A DNA stretch of 18,904 nucleotides from Dehalococcoidales bacterium (GTDB taxonomy: Bacteria > Chloroflexota > Dehalococcoidia > Dehalococcoidales > JAQTVP01): assembly GCA_028707015.1 (NCBI GenBank), contig JAQTVP010000008.1, forward strand, positions 1-18,904, read 5' to 3'. The translations under genes and the position numbers were made by a program. The notes beneath the pieces are model-generated. The model did not search any database. It saw nothing but the letters and a program-made list of their open reading frames with translations, and was not told the DNA's origin. This document shows positions 1 to 7,641 of the stretch, piece by piece (within the stretch, counting starts at the first letter, position 1; each line of letters begins with the position of its first letter).

Positions 1-392
1 TGCATCATGTCACTTTGGCCAGTTAATGTGGGTAATCCGGTTGATGGACCGCCTCGCTGCATATTAACCAGTACTCAAGGGGTTTCAGACATGATTCCCA
101 GGCCAATATTCTCCATCATCAAGCTAAAACCTGGACCAGAGGTAGCTGTCATTGCCTTAGCACCACCCCATGAGGCACCCAATACCGCAGCCATCGCTCC
201 CAGCTCATCTTCCATTTGTATATAGGTAGCATCAATCTCTGGTAGCCGTTCTGACATCCGTTCTGCAATTTCCGTAGCCGGCGTAATAGGATAACCAGCA
301 AAAAAACGGCAACCAGCGCTGATTGCCCCCTCAGCACAGGCTTCATCCCCACTCATAAAGAATCCACCGGCTAAATATTTCCCACTAAACAT
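1..392 (-). CDS. korA: 2-oxoacid (2-oxoglutarate-type):ferredoxin oxidoreductase alpha subunit, partial, with in-frame TGA
   Basis: This is the N-terminal part of the alpha subunit of a 2-oxoacid:ferredoxin oxidoreductase, which oxidatively decarboxylates (or in reverse carboxylates) a 2-oxoacid using thiamine diphosphate and ferredoxin. Seen: GDEACAEGAISAGCRFFAGYPITPATEIAE near the N-terminus, then MEDELGAMAAVLGASWGGAKAMTATSGPG, the family's pyrimidine-binding region. After the residues SETP there is an in-frame TGA (bases 77-75). The same frame then continues VLVNMQRGGPSTGLPTL to the window edge, which is the conserved QRGGPSTG motif. Homologues usually read ETPCVxVNxQRGGPSTG, so the TGA sits at a position that is often Cys. 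The gene starts 15 bases after the ferredoxin subunit stop and is probably co-transcribed with it; the beta and gamma genes would lie beyond the window. It may be a nonsense mutation, a sequence error or a recoded codon. Confidence 0.85.
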
Positions 393-407
393 ATTTTACT
401 TCTCGTC

Positions 408-653
408 TCATTTTGCTTTTTCACCACCCGAAACAACATAAATGGCAAAGTCAGGGCAGACCATACTGCAGATATTACACCCGCTACATTCACCACCATC
501 TTTTACTTTGACAGTATGGTACCCATGACTATTGATATCTTCCGATTCACTTAGAATATGCTTGGGGCAAAACTCAATACAGAAACCGCACTGTTTACAC
601 CTCTCGGCTAACACGATAACTTGTCTTGCTGTTTGCTTTAAATTACTATCCAT
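408..653 (-). CDS. korD: 2-oxoacid:ferredoxin oxidoreductase delta (ferredoxin) subunit
   Basis: Small 81-residue bis-[4Fe-4S] ferredoxin. Two clusters are predicted from CxxCxxCxxxCP motifs at Cys19/22/25/29 and Cys56/59/62/66. The family passes electrons between the thiamine-diphosphate catalytic subunits and free ferredoxin. The assignment as the delta subunit of the 2-oxoacid oxidoreductase follows from the alpha subunit gene directly downstream on the same strand, 15 bases away. The ATG start at 653 has only a weak purine stretch (AGAGTG) upstream. A candidate promoter lies about 50 bases further upstream. By sequence alone it could serve any similar oxidoreductase; the neighbour decides. 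Confidence 0.85.
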   Translation of the reverse strand: MDSNLKQTARQVIVLAERCKQCGFCIEFCPKHILSESEDINSHGYHTVKVKDGGECSGCNICSMVCPDFAIYVVSGGEKAK

Positions 654-706
654 CTTGCAAATTTCACTCTTAAAATCCCTGATATATACTATCAGTCAGA
701 GTGTTT

Positions 707-736
707 ATAATAGCATATATGCATCGTTCCCAACAA
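707..736 (-). promoter_or_regulatory. candidate promoter for korD-korA
   Basis: On the minus strand, TTGTTG (bases 736-731) and TATTAT (712-707) are separated by 18 bases, giving a start of transcription about 47 bases before the korD ATG. A short inverted repeat, TGATA-TATAC-TATCA, lies at 680-694 between this promoter and the gene and could be an operator. The -35 match is poor and the region is AT-rich, so this is tentative. Confidence 0.3.
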
Positions 737-860
737 GTTTCTATAAAGCTAAACTGACAAAATCCTAATTCTCCCTGGAATAATTTCTCCAATACTTTTA
801 TGGTAAATGAGAATAAGTAGAACCTGCTATCTTACTAAGTGTAAATTCCGGGTTAGCTTG

Positions 861-869
861 TGATATACT
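861..869 (+). promoter_or_regulatory. candidate extended -10 promoter for the K+ channel-argC operon
   Basis: TGATATACT matches an extended -10 element (TGnTATACT). No recognisable -35 lies at the usual distance. It sits 39 bases before the ATG of the potassium channel gene. The tRNA-Glu gene in this window has the same extended form, TGCTATACT. Confidence 0.35.
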
Positions 870-908
870 TAAAATAAAGTTTAACAAATCTATAAAATAA
901 GTAGTTAG

Positions 909-1916
909 ATGAACCCGACACGAAGATTATTATGGGGGATTTTTGCTCTTGCTATCATAATAATAGCTGGTGCCATTGGTTATGTAATTATTGAAGGCTG
1001 GACATTTATTGATGCCCTCTATATGACAATTATAACCATAACTACAGTTGGCTATGCTGAGGTTCATCCGCTTACTACTGCCGGACGTGTTTTCAGTATC
1101 CTCTTAATTATCGGCGGTGTCAGTGGTGCGTTATACGTTTTAAGCGTAATAGCCAGCTATATAATTGAAGGTCAGCTGGGTATTACACTGGGGAGGAGAA
1201 GGATGGAAACAAACATAGCAAAATTAAAAGAACATTTTATTCTTTGTGGCTATGGTAACGTAGGGCAAGAAATAGCCCGCATCTTTGCTGATGAAAAAAT
1301 ACCTTTCGTCGTTATTGATAAAGACCAGGAAGTTTTTACTGCCGCAGATAAGGACGGCATTCTCCATGTATTAGGTGATGCTACCAATGATGAAGTATTA
1401 AAAGAAGCTGGTATTGAACGAGCACGCGGTCTGGTAGCCGCGTTTGGTAGTGACACTAACAGTGTCTATGTAACACTATCAGCTCGCGGGCTTCGTCCGG
1501 ATTTATTCATTGAAGCCCGTGCCAGTGCACCGGATGCTGAAATAAAACTAAAAAAAGCAGGCGCTGACCGCATAATATCACCATATAGCATTGGTGCCCG
1601 CCGTATGGCCGAATTAGCTCTCCGCCCAGGTATAGTGGATTTTATTGATACCGTCGTAAGCGGCCGTGGCCGGGAGTTTGAGATAGAAAATATAACAGTT
1701 AGAGCAGATTCGGCCTTGGTCGGTTTAACAGTTGAAGAAACTCGTAATCTTAGTAAAGCTGCCATCCTGGCAATAAATAAGAGTAATGGCAGACTTTTAG
1801 CTAATCCATCCGTAGAAGTAATTATAGAGAGTGGAGACCGTTTGATTACTTTGGGAACAAAGAAACAGCTAACCACTCTAGAAGAAATTTGTGAGAGGTG
1901 TCAAACTAATGAGTAA
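909..1916 (+). CDS. MthK/Kch-type RCK-gated potassium channel
   Basis: A 335-residue two-helix potassium channel with a cytoplasmic RCK (TrkA-N plus TrkA-C) module. Residues 8-28 form TM1, a pore helix with the filter TVGYA (46-50) follows, and about 61-88 form TM2. The RCK_N domain begins near residue 107 with the dinucleotide-type GYGNVG (114-119). The RCK_C domain spans roughly 250-333. In this family, ligand binding to a gating ring of RCK domains opens a K+ pore in the membrane. The filter ends in Ala instead of the usual Gly (TVGYG). The ATG at 909 has no clear Shine-Dalgarno sequence, whereas the internal in-frame ATG at 1203 (Met99, where the RCK part begins) has an excellent one. The last 8 bases overlap argC, suggesting translational coupling although the functions are unrelated. 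Confidence 0.85.
   Translation: MNPTRRLLWGIFALAIIIIAGAIGYVIIEGWTFIDALYMTIITITTVGYAEVHPLTTAGRVFSILLIIGGVSGALYVLSVIASYIIEGQLGITLGRRRMETNIAKLKEHFILCGYGNVGQEIARIFADEKIPFVVIDKDQEVFTAADKDGILHVLGDATNDEVLKEAGIERARGLVAAFGSDTNSVYVTLSARGLRPDLFIEARASAPDAEIKLKKAGADRIISPYSIGARRMAELALRPGIVDFIDTVVSGRGREFEIENITVRADSALVGLTVEETRNLSKAAILAINKSNGRLLANPSVEVIIESGDRLITLGTKKQLTTLEEICERCQTNE
1203..1916 (+). other. internal in-frame start giving a soluble RCK subunit (237 aa)
   Basis: The ATG at 1203 (Met99 of the channel) is preceded by GGGAGGAGAAGG at 1191-1202, with 6 bases between GGAGG and the ATG. The product would start METNIAKLKEHF and contain only the two RCK domains, without the pore. In MthK of Methanothermobacter a soluble RCK protein is made from an internal methionine (Met107) and completes the octameric gating ring. 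Three Arg codons here are AGG AGA AGG, which create the Shine-Dalgarno sequence. The case for use of this start is inference, strengthened by the lack of a good ribosome site at the upstream start. Confidence 0.55.
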
Positions 1917-2949
1917 AACTAAAGTTGGTATTATTAATGTCACGGGATATGCCGGTATTGAGTTAGCCCGCTTACTGCATCTGCACCCTGAAGTAGAACT
2001 TACATCAGTTACCGGGCGGAGTGCTGCCGGGAAAAAACTAGGTGATGTTTTTCCTCACGCCGCGAGCATAAACCTAACCATTGAACCTGAGCTGGGAGAT
2101 GTTGATATCGCCTTTTCAGCTATGCCGCATAAGGACAGTGCCCAGGCGATAATACCTTTATTAAACAAGGGAGTTAAAGCTGTAGATATCAGTGCTGACT
2201 TCCGGCTCAAGGATGCCAGCGAATATGACAGCTGGTATGGTTTTACCCATTCTGCTCCCCAACTACTGAAAGAAGCAGTATACGGGCTACCGGAATTACA
2301 CCGGACTGATATCACTGCTGCCAGATTAATCGCCAACCCAGGTTGTTATCCCACCAGCGCTATTCTAGCCCTGGCACCAGCCATCAAGGAAGATATAATT
2401 GAGCCGGATATTATCATCGACAGTAAATCAGGAGTATCTGGAGCCGGGCGGTCTCTTAGACTTGGCAGTCACTATTCCGAAGTTAATGAAGATATTTCAG
2501 CTTATGCACTGGGAGGGCATCGCCATCTGCCTGAGATTACTCAGGAAATAGCTCTTCTTCGTCCACAAAGACCACCCCGAATCACTTTCACTCCTCACCT
2601 GACACCGATGACCAGAGGCATATTAACTGCCTGCTATATCGCTTTATCTCCCGGCAAGATAACTATTGATAAGAACGGTGAGGAAAAGATAAGAGAAATT
2701 TACCGTACTTTCTACCAGAATGAGCCGTTTGTCAGAGTACTGGAAACCCCCCCGCACACCAAGTACACCTGGGGCAGTAATTCGTGCTTGATTTACACTA
2801 CTATTGATATGAGGACCGGTAGACTCATCGTTATCAGCTGCATTGATAATCTGGTTAAAGGAGCAGCGGGACAGGCTATCCAGAATATGAACATTATGCT
2901 TGGTCTGCCTGAGGTTACCGGACTTGAAGCGCTGGCTATTTTCCCTTAA
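1909..2949 (+). CDS. argC: N-acetyl-gamma-glutamyl-phosphate reductase
   Basis: ArgC reduces N-acetylglutamyl 5-phosphate to the semialdehyde with NADPH, the third step of arginine synthesis, in the cytoplasm. Seen over 346 residues, a normal length: nucleotide-binding VTGYAG at 11-16, the catalytic Cys146 in NPGCYPTS, SGAGR at 177-181 and GGHRHLPE with the usual active-site histidines at 202-209. The ATG at 1909 is chosen because GAGAGGTG lies at 1892-1899. An upstream in-frame GTG at 1891 would add six residues and destroy that spacing. The gene overlaps the end of the potassium channel gene by 8 bases (ATGAGTAA). No other arg genes lie in the window. Confidence 0.95.
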   Translation: MSKTKVGIINVTGYAGIELARLLHLHPEVELTSVTGRSAAGKKLGDVFPHAASINLTIEPELGDVDIAFSAMPHKDSAQAIIPLLNKGVKAVDISADFRLKDASEYDSWYGFTHSAPQLLKEAVYGLPELHRTDITAARLIANPGCYPTSAILALAPAIKEDIIEPDIIIDSKSGVSGAGRSLRLGSHYSEVNEDISAYALGGHRHLPEITQEIALLRPQRPPRITFTPHLTPMTRGILTACYIALSPGKITIDKNGEEKIREIYRTFYQNEPFVRVLETPPHTKYTWGSNSCLIYTTIDMRTGRLIVISCIDNLVKGAAGQAIQNMNIMLGLPEVTGLEALAIFP

Positions 2950-2993
2950 CCGGCACCAATCTCCAGAGATAATGCGTCTTTGAGGAAATTTTA

Positions 2994-3323
2994 ATGCAAA
3001 TGGCATATACTCATTCAAAATTGAATGAGGAGTCTTATTCTATCGCTGGCCACTACTGCTTGGAGAAAGAAGTCCGGCTGCAATATCATGACCGGACAGT
3101 TTTATATGCCATCGGTTATGCAGTGGTGGACACATCATGCTGTGGCGTCGGCGGTTGTAGATATGCGTTAGTACCGGGTTATATAATCAACTGGCAGAAA
3201 GAAATTAATGGTTCTAGCTTACCAGTATCACTGGTGGAAACAATTTCCGATAAAAGCACCCAAAACGATATTACCCGACTTATCAAAGAAACAGAGATTA
3301 TTACCCAGGTTGATTTCTGGTAA
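2994..3323 (+). CDS. small conserved protein with CCGxGGC motif, function unknown
   Basis: A 109-residue protein I cannot assign to a named family. The centre reads VLYAIGYAVVDTSCCGVGGCRYALVPGYI (about residues 36-64), with a CCGVGGC cluster that looks like a metal or redox site or a structural turn. A further Cys lies near residue 22, and there is no signal peptide or membrane span. The start at 2994 is preceded by GAGGAAA with 5 bases spacing, which is better than the in-frame ATG at 3000. It lies 44 bases after argC on the same strand and could be the third gene of that transcript. It ends 29 bases before the convergent DUF1464 gene. The good ribosome site and dense, non-repetitive sequence make it a likely real gene. 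Confidence 0.75.
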   Translation: MQMAYTHSKLNEESYSIAGHYCLEKEVRLQYHDRTVLYAIGYAVVDTSCCGVGGCRYALVPGYIINWQKEINGSSLPVSLVETISDKSTQNDITRLIKETEIITQVDFW

Positions 3324-3352
3324 AGCTCTCGGTAAAAAGGGCGATAAAAACC

Positions 3353-4408
3353 TTAGGGCTGATCTAAATCAACTCCTCTTAGCAGGACATAATCAAGCAT
3401 TGTGCCTTGAGCCCCGTTAAGATCCAGAGAATTAATAATACCCTTATATTTACCCCCCGATAACCCTTCCCCGATAATGTATGCTCCCTCAGCAGCTTCT
3501 TTCGCTATGTTTGCCTGTCTGCTTACCTGGCGTACTTTTCCATATTTAGCAAGTTTAGCAGTCAGCGTCTCAGCAATCTGCGGTATCCGTGCCAGCCGCC
3601 CCGAAAGCAGAATTTCTCTAGGATCCTCTATAGCAACCACCATAGCCCCCACACTCTTTAATATTCCCTCAATAAACATGTTCCAGGACTCTAGGTGTTT
3701 ATCAGAATCCTGAGCCATCTCCTCAGGGGTTAAATTATCATTACTACTGGCATCTTTAGCTCCACCGCTGAAAAGCACCTTTCCGGGAAAACTACCCAAG
3801 CGCACCACCAACTCAGAATCCATATTACCCAGCGTAATGAAACCTGGCCCCCCTGACGTCCCACCAAAACCATCAACTATCTTCCCCTGCTCAACAGCGA
3901 TTACTGCATTAAAGGCATAACCAGCCTCCACTAGAATAAAAGATGTCTCGCCATAGTTAATACCGTAAAGATCAGCCTGATCTCTAATTGCCAGAGCAAC
4001 ACAGCACACCTTATCTGCAGTACCCATATCTATCTTGTTCGCTTTTCTGTAAGCAGGCACAGTTGGGAGATGAATAACACCGGGAGTAAACCAAACCGGA
4101 AAATTCTTTGTTTTCATTAACCTGATAACCATTCTGATGCCATCATATAATGGAATACTCTTATCATCAGGTACCATCAGGGTTAATTCATGCTCAGTTA
4201 TATCCCTGATTGGGGTTACAGGCAGTCCATAGCCAGAAGGTCCCACTATCATATCCAATGGTAAAACACTGGCAATAGTATCTAAAATTACCTCAGGATT
4301 CTGAGCGACATCAGCTACTGGGACAGTTGCGTCCAGTATTACCTGTTCACCATCTTTACCAAAGAAATCAAAACTTCCTGTACCAGGATCAATACCAATA
4401 ACTCTCAT
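3353..4408 (-). CDS. DUF1464-family protein (ASKHA/kinase-like fold)
   Basis: A 351-residue protein beginning MRVIGIDPGTGSFDFFG, a phosphate-1 loop of the sugar kinase/Hsp70/actin (ASKHA) superfamily. A glycine-rich stretch GFGGTSGGPGF lies near the middle, and EILLSGRLARIP, an adenosine-type motif, follows later. Length and motifs fit DUF1464, known mostly from archaeal proteins of about 350 residues related to acetate/butyrate kinases. Substrate and reaction are unknown. AGAGGAGTTAG sits directly before the ATG and overlaps the stop codon of the upstream radical SAM gene (9-base gap), so the two genes are very likely translated together. The kinase-like or ATPase activity is inference from the fold. 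Confidence 0.75.
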   Translation of the reverse strand: MRVIGIDPGTGSFDFFGKDGEQVILDATVPVADVAQNPEVILDTIASVLPLDMIVGPSGYGLPVTPIRDITEHELTLMVPDDKSIPLYDGIRMVIRLMKTKNFPVWFTPGVIHLPTVPAYRKANKIDMGTADKVCCVALAIRDQADLYGINYGETSFILVEAGYAFNAVIAVEQGKIVDGFGGTSGGPGFITLGNMDSELVVRLGSFPGKVLFSGGAKDASSNDNLTPEEMAQDSDKHLESWNMFIEGILKSVGAMVVAIEDPREILLSGRLARIPQIAETLTAKLAKYGKVRQVSRQANIAKEAAEGAYIIGEGLSGGKYKGIINSLDLNGAQGTMLDYVLLRGVDLDQP

Positions 4409-4417
4409 CTAACTCCT

Positions 4418-5446
4418 CTACTTATCAGCGGCTTTAAGTTTCAACGGACAGACAGGATCAGAAGCAAACCAGTTTCCAGTAAGCACATAAGTTCTAGAGC
4501 GGCAACCTTTACAGTCAACTAAATAGGAGCAATTCCGGCACGCTCCGGTTCTAGTTTTGGGATCACCTATACGTGATAAGTCACTGGAAGATAGTATGTC
4601 TCCCCATATATCGCCAAGTGCTTTCTGATTAACATTACCCAGAACCATCGAGGCAAAACTACAAGGTTTTACATCACCATTAGTTTCGATAAAAAGATAT
4701 TCACCAAATATACAGGCTGAAGTTGATGGGGCTAAAATACCCCCGCTCTTAGCTAATTTGGTAACCGGCAGTCCTTCTTCCTTGGCTACGGCTTGGAAGA
4801 ATGGCTCGTCAAAGAAAAGCCCAACTCCAGTTTTTTCTGACGCATGGCAGGCAAGCCTAATGGCTTTTCCATATTCGTATGGGGAAAGAAGCTCATCAGC
4901 ATATTCCTGACAGGGTTTGAGACCGATGATGTTTACTTTATTTACTTCTATTGAAACCGCTAGTGCAAATATTTCTGGTATTTCTGTGTAATTTTTCTTT
5001 AATAGAGTAAAATTTATTGCTTCCAAAAGTCCTTCCCTAGCACAATTACGAGCTGCCTGAACCACCTTATTAAAGCTAGCACCTGTTCTGATAGCCTCAT
5101 AGGTTGCTGAAGTAGCACCATCAATACTTATCATCACTCTTACGCCTAATTGCTTAAGATTGTCAATTTTCTGCAGGTCTAACAACATACCATTAGTAAT
5201 CAGGTTAACCTCAAGCTGACTCTGCCTCAATATTTCCAGCATCTCAAACAAATCACCACGCAGAAGCGGCTCCCCCCCCTCGATAATAACCCAGCCAGGT
5301 TTAAGCTCTATAATCTCAGCGGCAAGGGCTGCAGCTCTCTCTGTTGATAGTTCTTCTTCAGAAAAGCCGCGACAGTGCCGACAATTCAGATTACATTTCC
5401 CGGTGATTGCCCAATCAATAAATAAGGGGTATTGATTTTCACTCAA
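4418..5446 (-). CDS. radical SAM protein with SPASM-type C-terminal cluster domain
   Basis: A 342-residue radical SAM enzyme. The S-adenosylmethionine-binding [4Fe-4S] motif CNLNCRHC is at Cys18/22/25, and the GGEP motif is near 57-60. The C-terminal third has seven cysteines in SPASM-like order (245, 262, 303, 306, 312, 315, 333), expected to hold one or two auxiliary clusters. SPASM proteins modify peptides or, in the AhbD/NirJ branch, tetrapyrroles; no substrate can be read here. The start is TTG at 5446, with AGGAG seven bases upstream, and it puts the first motif at the usual distance from the N-terminus. It is the first gene of a two-gene unit with the DUF1464 protein. No small precursor peptide gene was recognised next to it. 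Confidence 0.85.
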   Translation of the reverse strand: MSENQYPLFIDWAITGKCNLNCRHCRGFSEEELSTERAAALAAEIIELKPGWVIIEGGEPLLRGDLFEMLEILRQSQLEVNLITNGMLLDLQKIDNLKQLGVRVMISIDGATSATYEAIRTGASFNKVVQAARNCAREGLLEAINFTLLKKNYTEIPEIFALAVSIEVNKVNIIGLKPCQEYADELLSPYEYGKAIRLACHASEKTGVGLFFDEPFFQAVAKEEGLPVTKLAKSGGILAPSTSACIFGEYLFIETNGDVKPCSFASMVLGNVNQKALGDIWGDILSSSDLSRIGDPKTRTGACRNCSYLVDCKGCRSRTYVLTGNWFASDPVCPLKLKAADK

Positions 5447-5478
5447 GAGATAACTCCTATCTCAATTTAAACCCAAAT

Positions 5479-5506
5479 AAAATAATACTTATCTAGTTAT
5501 TGTCAA
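5479..5506 (-). promoter_or_regulatory. candidate promoter for radical SAM-DUF1464 operon
   Basis: On the minus strand a perfect -35 TTGACA (5506-5501) and a -10-like TATTTT (5484-5479) are separated by 16 bases. Predicted transcription would begin about 25-30 bases before the TTG start, leaving room for the AGGAG site. Confidence 0.5.
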
Positions 5507-5687
5507 TTCAGTATATCTAATTTCCAGTAATAGAATCAAACTAATCATACCTTAAATAACAAACGATTCAATATATTTTAATCTATTTTACCTTATAGAG
5601 TTTATAATGTTGTCCATTAGTCTTCTCTCTGTTATGCTGGGCTCATACACGAAAAATAAAAATAGTGTGATAAATAATTATTTCTGC

Positions 5688-6950
5688 ATGGATAATAAAG
5701 ATTTTCATCCCGTTAACTACCTGAAAATAACTATTTTTGGCTTCGCGATAGCAGCTCTATGGAGTAGCCTCCACAGCATTATCATTCAACTGCGGCTACT
5801 GGATTTTGTTGCTGAGTCACAGAAAAACTCTTACCTTGGAATTCTTACTGGTACTGGTTTAATACTAGCCATAGCAGTTCAGCCCATAGCTGGGGCAATC
5901 AGTGATCGCTCCGGGTTACACTGGGGCCGCCGCCGACCCTACATTCTGCTTGGCACCATCTTTACCATTCTATTTCTACCCGGGATAGGTTTGTGTAACA
6001 GCTATCTTACTTTTTTTATCGCCTATTGTCTCCTGCAAATCGGCTCTAATATAGCACAAGGATCATATCAAGCATTTATTCCTGATCTCGTACCTAAAGA
6101 AAAAAGAGGACGAGCCTCAGGAGTAAAAACTCTACTTGAATTAGCGGGAGGGGTTGCCCTGTTACGTTTAGTAGGTCCCTTTATGGGCAACTACACCGCC
6201 GATAAGGAAGCTTTCTGGCTATGGTTTAGTCTGGGAATATTGGCTTTACTTTTAGTGGGAACAATGGTTGCTACTATATTAACAGTTAAAGAAAAACCCG
6301 GAGTTGGTGGCTATCAATTACCTATATTATCAGCTATATACAGAAGCTTTAAGGCCAATATAAAAAGGACACACACTTTTATCTGGTTTTTAACATCTCG
6401 TCTTTTTATTATGATGGCATTCCATGCTCTGCAAAAATTCGCACTGTATTTTTTTATGGATGTAATCGGTATTGCCAATCCAGCCGCAGTAACTGCTGAC
6501 CTCCTTATCATCATTGGGGTAGGGATGCTGTTTGCAGTGTATCCCGCTGGACGTTTATCGGATAAATTAGGACGCAAACCTATTGTCTTTTCGTCCGCAC
6601 TGCTCAGTGCTCTGGGCATCATGTTACTTTTCTTCTCTAATAGCTATATGCAGATAATGCTCTGCAGCACTCTCCTCGGTCTCTCCTTTGGTACTTTTAT
6701 AAGTACTAACTGGGCTCTGGCAACGGATCTGTTGCCCAAGGGAGAAGAGGCATTATATCTCGGGCTAACAAATCTTGCGACTGCCGGCGGTTCTGCCCTG
6801 GTCCTGTTCTTCATTGGGCCCACGATTGATTATTTTAACACTATTAGTTTCGGGTTGGGCTACAAAGTTATGTTTATAATTTGCTTTGTATTTTTTATTG
6901 CAGGGGCATTAGCAGTACTTAAAATTAAGGGGCCAAACCAGTCAGGGTAG
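5688..6950 (+). CDS. MFS transporter (GPH/SLC45-like)
   Basis: A polytopic membrane protein of about 420 residues with 11-12 hydrophobic spans. The major facilitator loop motif appears in both halves: GAISDRSGLHWGRRRPY early and GRLSDKLGRKP in the second half. The GRRRPY form resembles sugar/cation symporters of the GPH and SLC45 groups, so a sugar or other organic solute is possible, but the substrate cannot be read. The reading frame is open upstream to an ATG at 5607. I prefer the ATG at 5688 (MDNKDFHP) because the first span follows about 10 residues later, and a TATAAT at 5603-5608 overlapping the upstream ATG may be the -10 element. No start has a clear Shine-Dalgarno sequence. The 3' end overlaps the convergent DedA-like gene by 9 bases. 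Confidence 0.85.
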   Translation: MDNKDFHPVNYLKITIFGFAIAALWSSLHSIIIQLRLLDFVAESQKNSYLGILTGTGLILAIAVQPIAGAISDRSGLHWGRRRPYILLGTIFTILFLPGIGLCNSYLTFFIAYCLLQIGSNIAQGSYQAFIPDLVPKEKRGRASGVKTLLELAGGVALLRLVGPFMGNYTADKEAFWLWFSLGILALLLVGTMVATILTVKEKPGVGGYQLPILSAIYRSFKANIKRTHTFIWFLTSRLFIMMAFHALQKFALYFFMDVIGIANPAAVTADLLIIIGVGMLFAVYPAGRLSDKLGRKPIVFSSALLSALGIMLLFFSNSYMQIMLCSTLLGLSFGTFISTNWALATDLLPKGEEALYLGLTNLATAGGSALVLFFIGPTIDYFNTISFGLGYKVMFIICFVFFIAGALAVLKIKGPNQSG

Positions 6951-7499
6951 TACCGCTTCCCAACCCCAGGAACCAGCCAATGCCACCCCAATATAAAGTA
7001 ATGTTCTCCCCAATAAGCTGAAAAGGAGAAACTTCCAAAAGGGATAACGAAGAACGCCGGCAATGATACCAGCCAAATCAAATACAAATGGGATTAGTGC
7101 CATAATGAAAATAGTCAATGAACCCCATCTCCTCATCCACCCCTCAATCCGACTATACATACTGGTTCTCTGCGCAATTCCATGTCCGCTGTAACCGGCA
7201 ATATAACTGGTCATTTCACCAATAGCTGCGCCAGCCCCACCAACTACCCCAACCAAAACAGCCGAAGGTAAAACAGCTCCAAATACAGACAGTATAAAAA
7301 TATTACCGGAAGGTAAGAATACAGAAGCATTAAAGAGCAGACTAATCAAAAAGACTCCCAGATAGCCATATTTTTCCATCTGCTCTATCCTATCCGGATA
7401 ATTTTTATAAAAATAAAAAATACCAACTGTAATAGCTATAACCAAGAGTAAGGCTAGTACGGGAACCAATCGTTTTTTAATCCACTTTATTTTACTCAT
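6942..7499 (-). CDS. DedA/VTT-domain membrane protein
   Basis: A 185-residue integral membrane protein of the VTT (SNARE-associated/DedA) superfamily. It has an N-terminal span (about 10-30), then a hydrophobic core containing GEMTSYIAGYSGHG and FIMALIPFVFDLAGIIAG, which match the two conserved re-entrant regions of the family. Members are linked to lipid scrambling, undecaprenyl-phosphate recycling and membrane homeostasis; the role here is unknown. The ATG at 7499 (MSKIKWIKKR) is chosen over an in-frame GTG at 7538 because it places a basic segment before the first span and the GTG lies too close to its GGAG. Its 3' end overlaps the convergent MFS gene by 9 bases. Confidence 0.85.
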   Translation of the reverse strand: MSKIKWIKKRLVPVLALLLVIAITVGIFYFYKNYPDRIEQMEKYGYLGVFLISLLFNASVFLPSGNIFILSVFGAVLPSAVLVGVVGGAGAAIGEMTSYIAGYSGHGIAQRTSMYSRIEGWMRRWGSLTIFIMALIPFVFDLAGIIAGVLRYPFWKFLLFSLLGRTLLYIGVALAGSWGWEAVLP

Positions 7500-7600
7500 C
7501 TTATCGTACTTGGCATTGTAACATATTAGAAATACCACAGCTCCATAATTTACCCTTTTTAAAAAAATAAATAAAAACTAAAAAACGATGATTTATAGCA

Positions 7601-7630
7601 TTGTCGACAAAGTCCTCTCTCTGCTATACT
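7601..7630 (+). promoter_or_regulatory. promoter of tRNA-Glu
   Basis: TTGTCG (7601-7606) and TATACT (7625-7630) are separated by 18 bases, and TGC precedes the -10 (extended -10 TGCTATACT). The expected transcription start falls about 5 bases before the mature tRNA. Confidence 0.55.
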
Positions 7631-7641
7631 TAGGGGGTTGT

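Noticed and set aside
38..74. Hairpin CGGT/ACCG after the korA TGA as a bacterial SECIS element
   Set aside because: The stem is only four pairs, the loop CCAUCA lacks the expected G, and the bases are fixed by the conserved RGGPSTG codons.
7..225. Plus-strand open frame opposite korA
   Set aside because: It is the shadow of the conserved oxidoreductase frame and has no ribosome site.
5607..5687. 27-residue N-terminal extension of the MFS transporter from ATG 5607
   Set aside because: The ATG overlaps a TATAAT, has no Shine-Dalgarno sequence, and the extension is polar and unlike transporter N-termini. It cannot be fully excluded.
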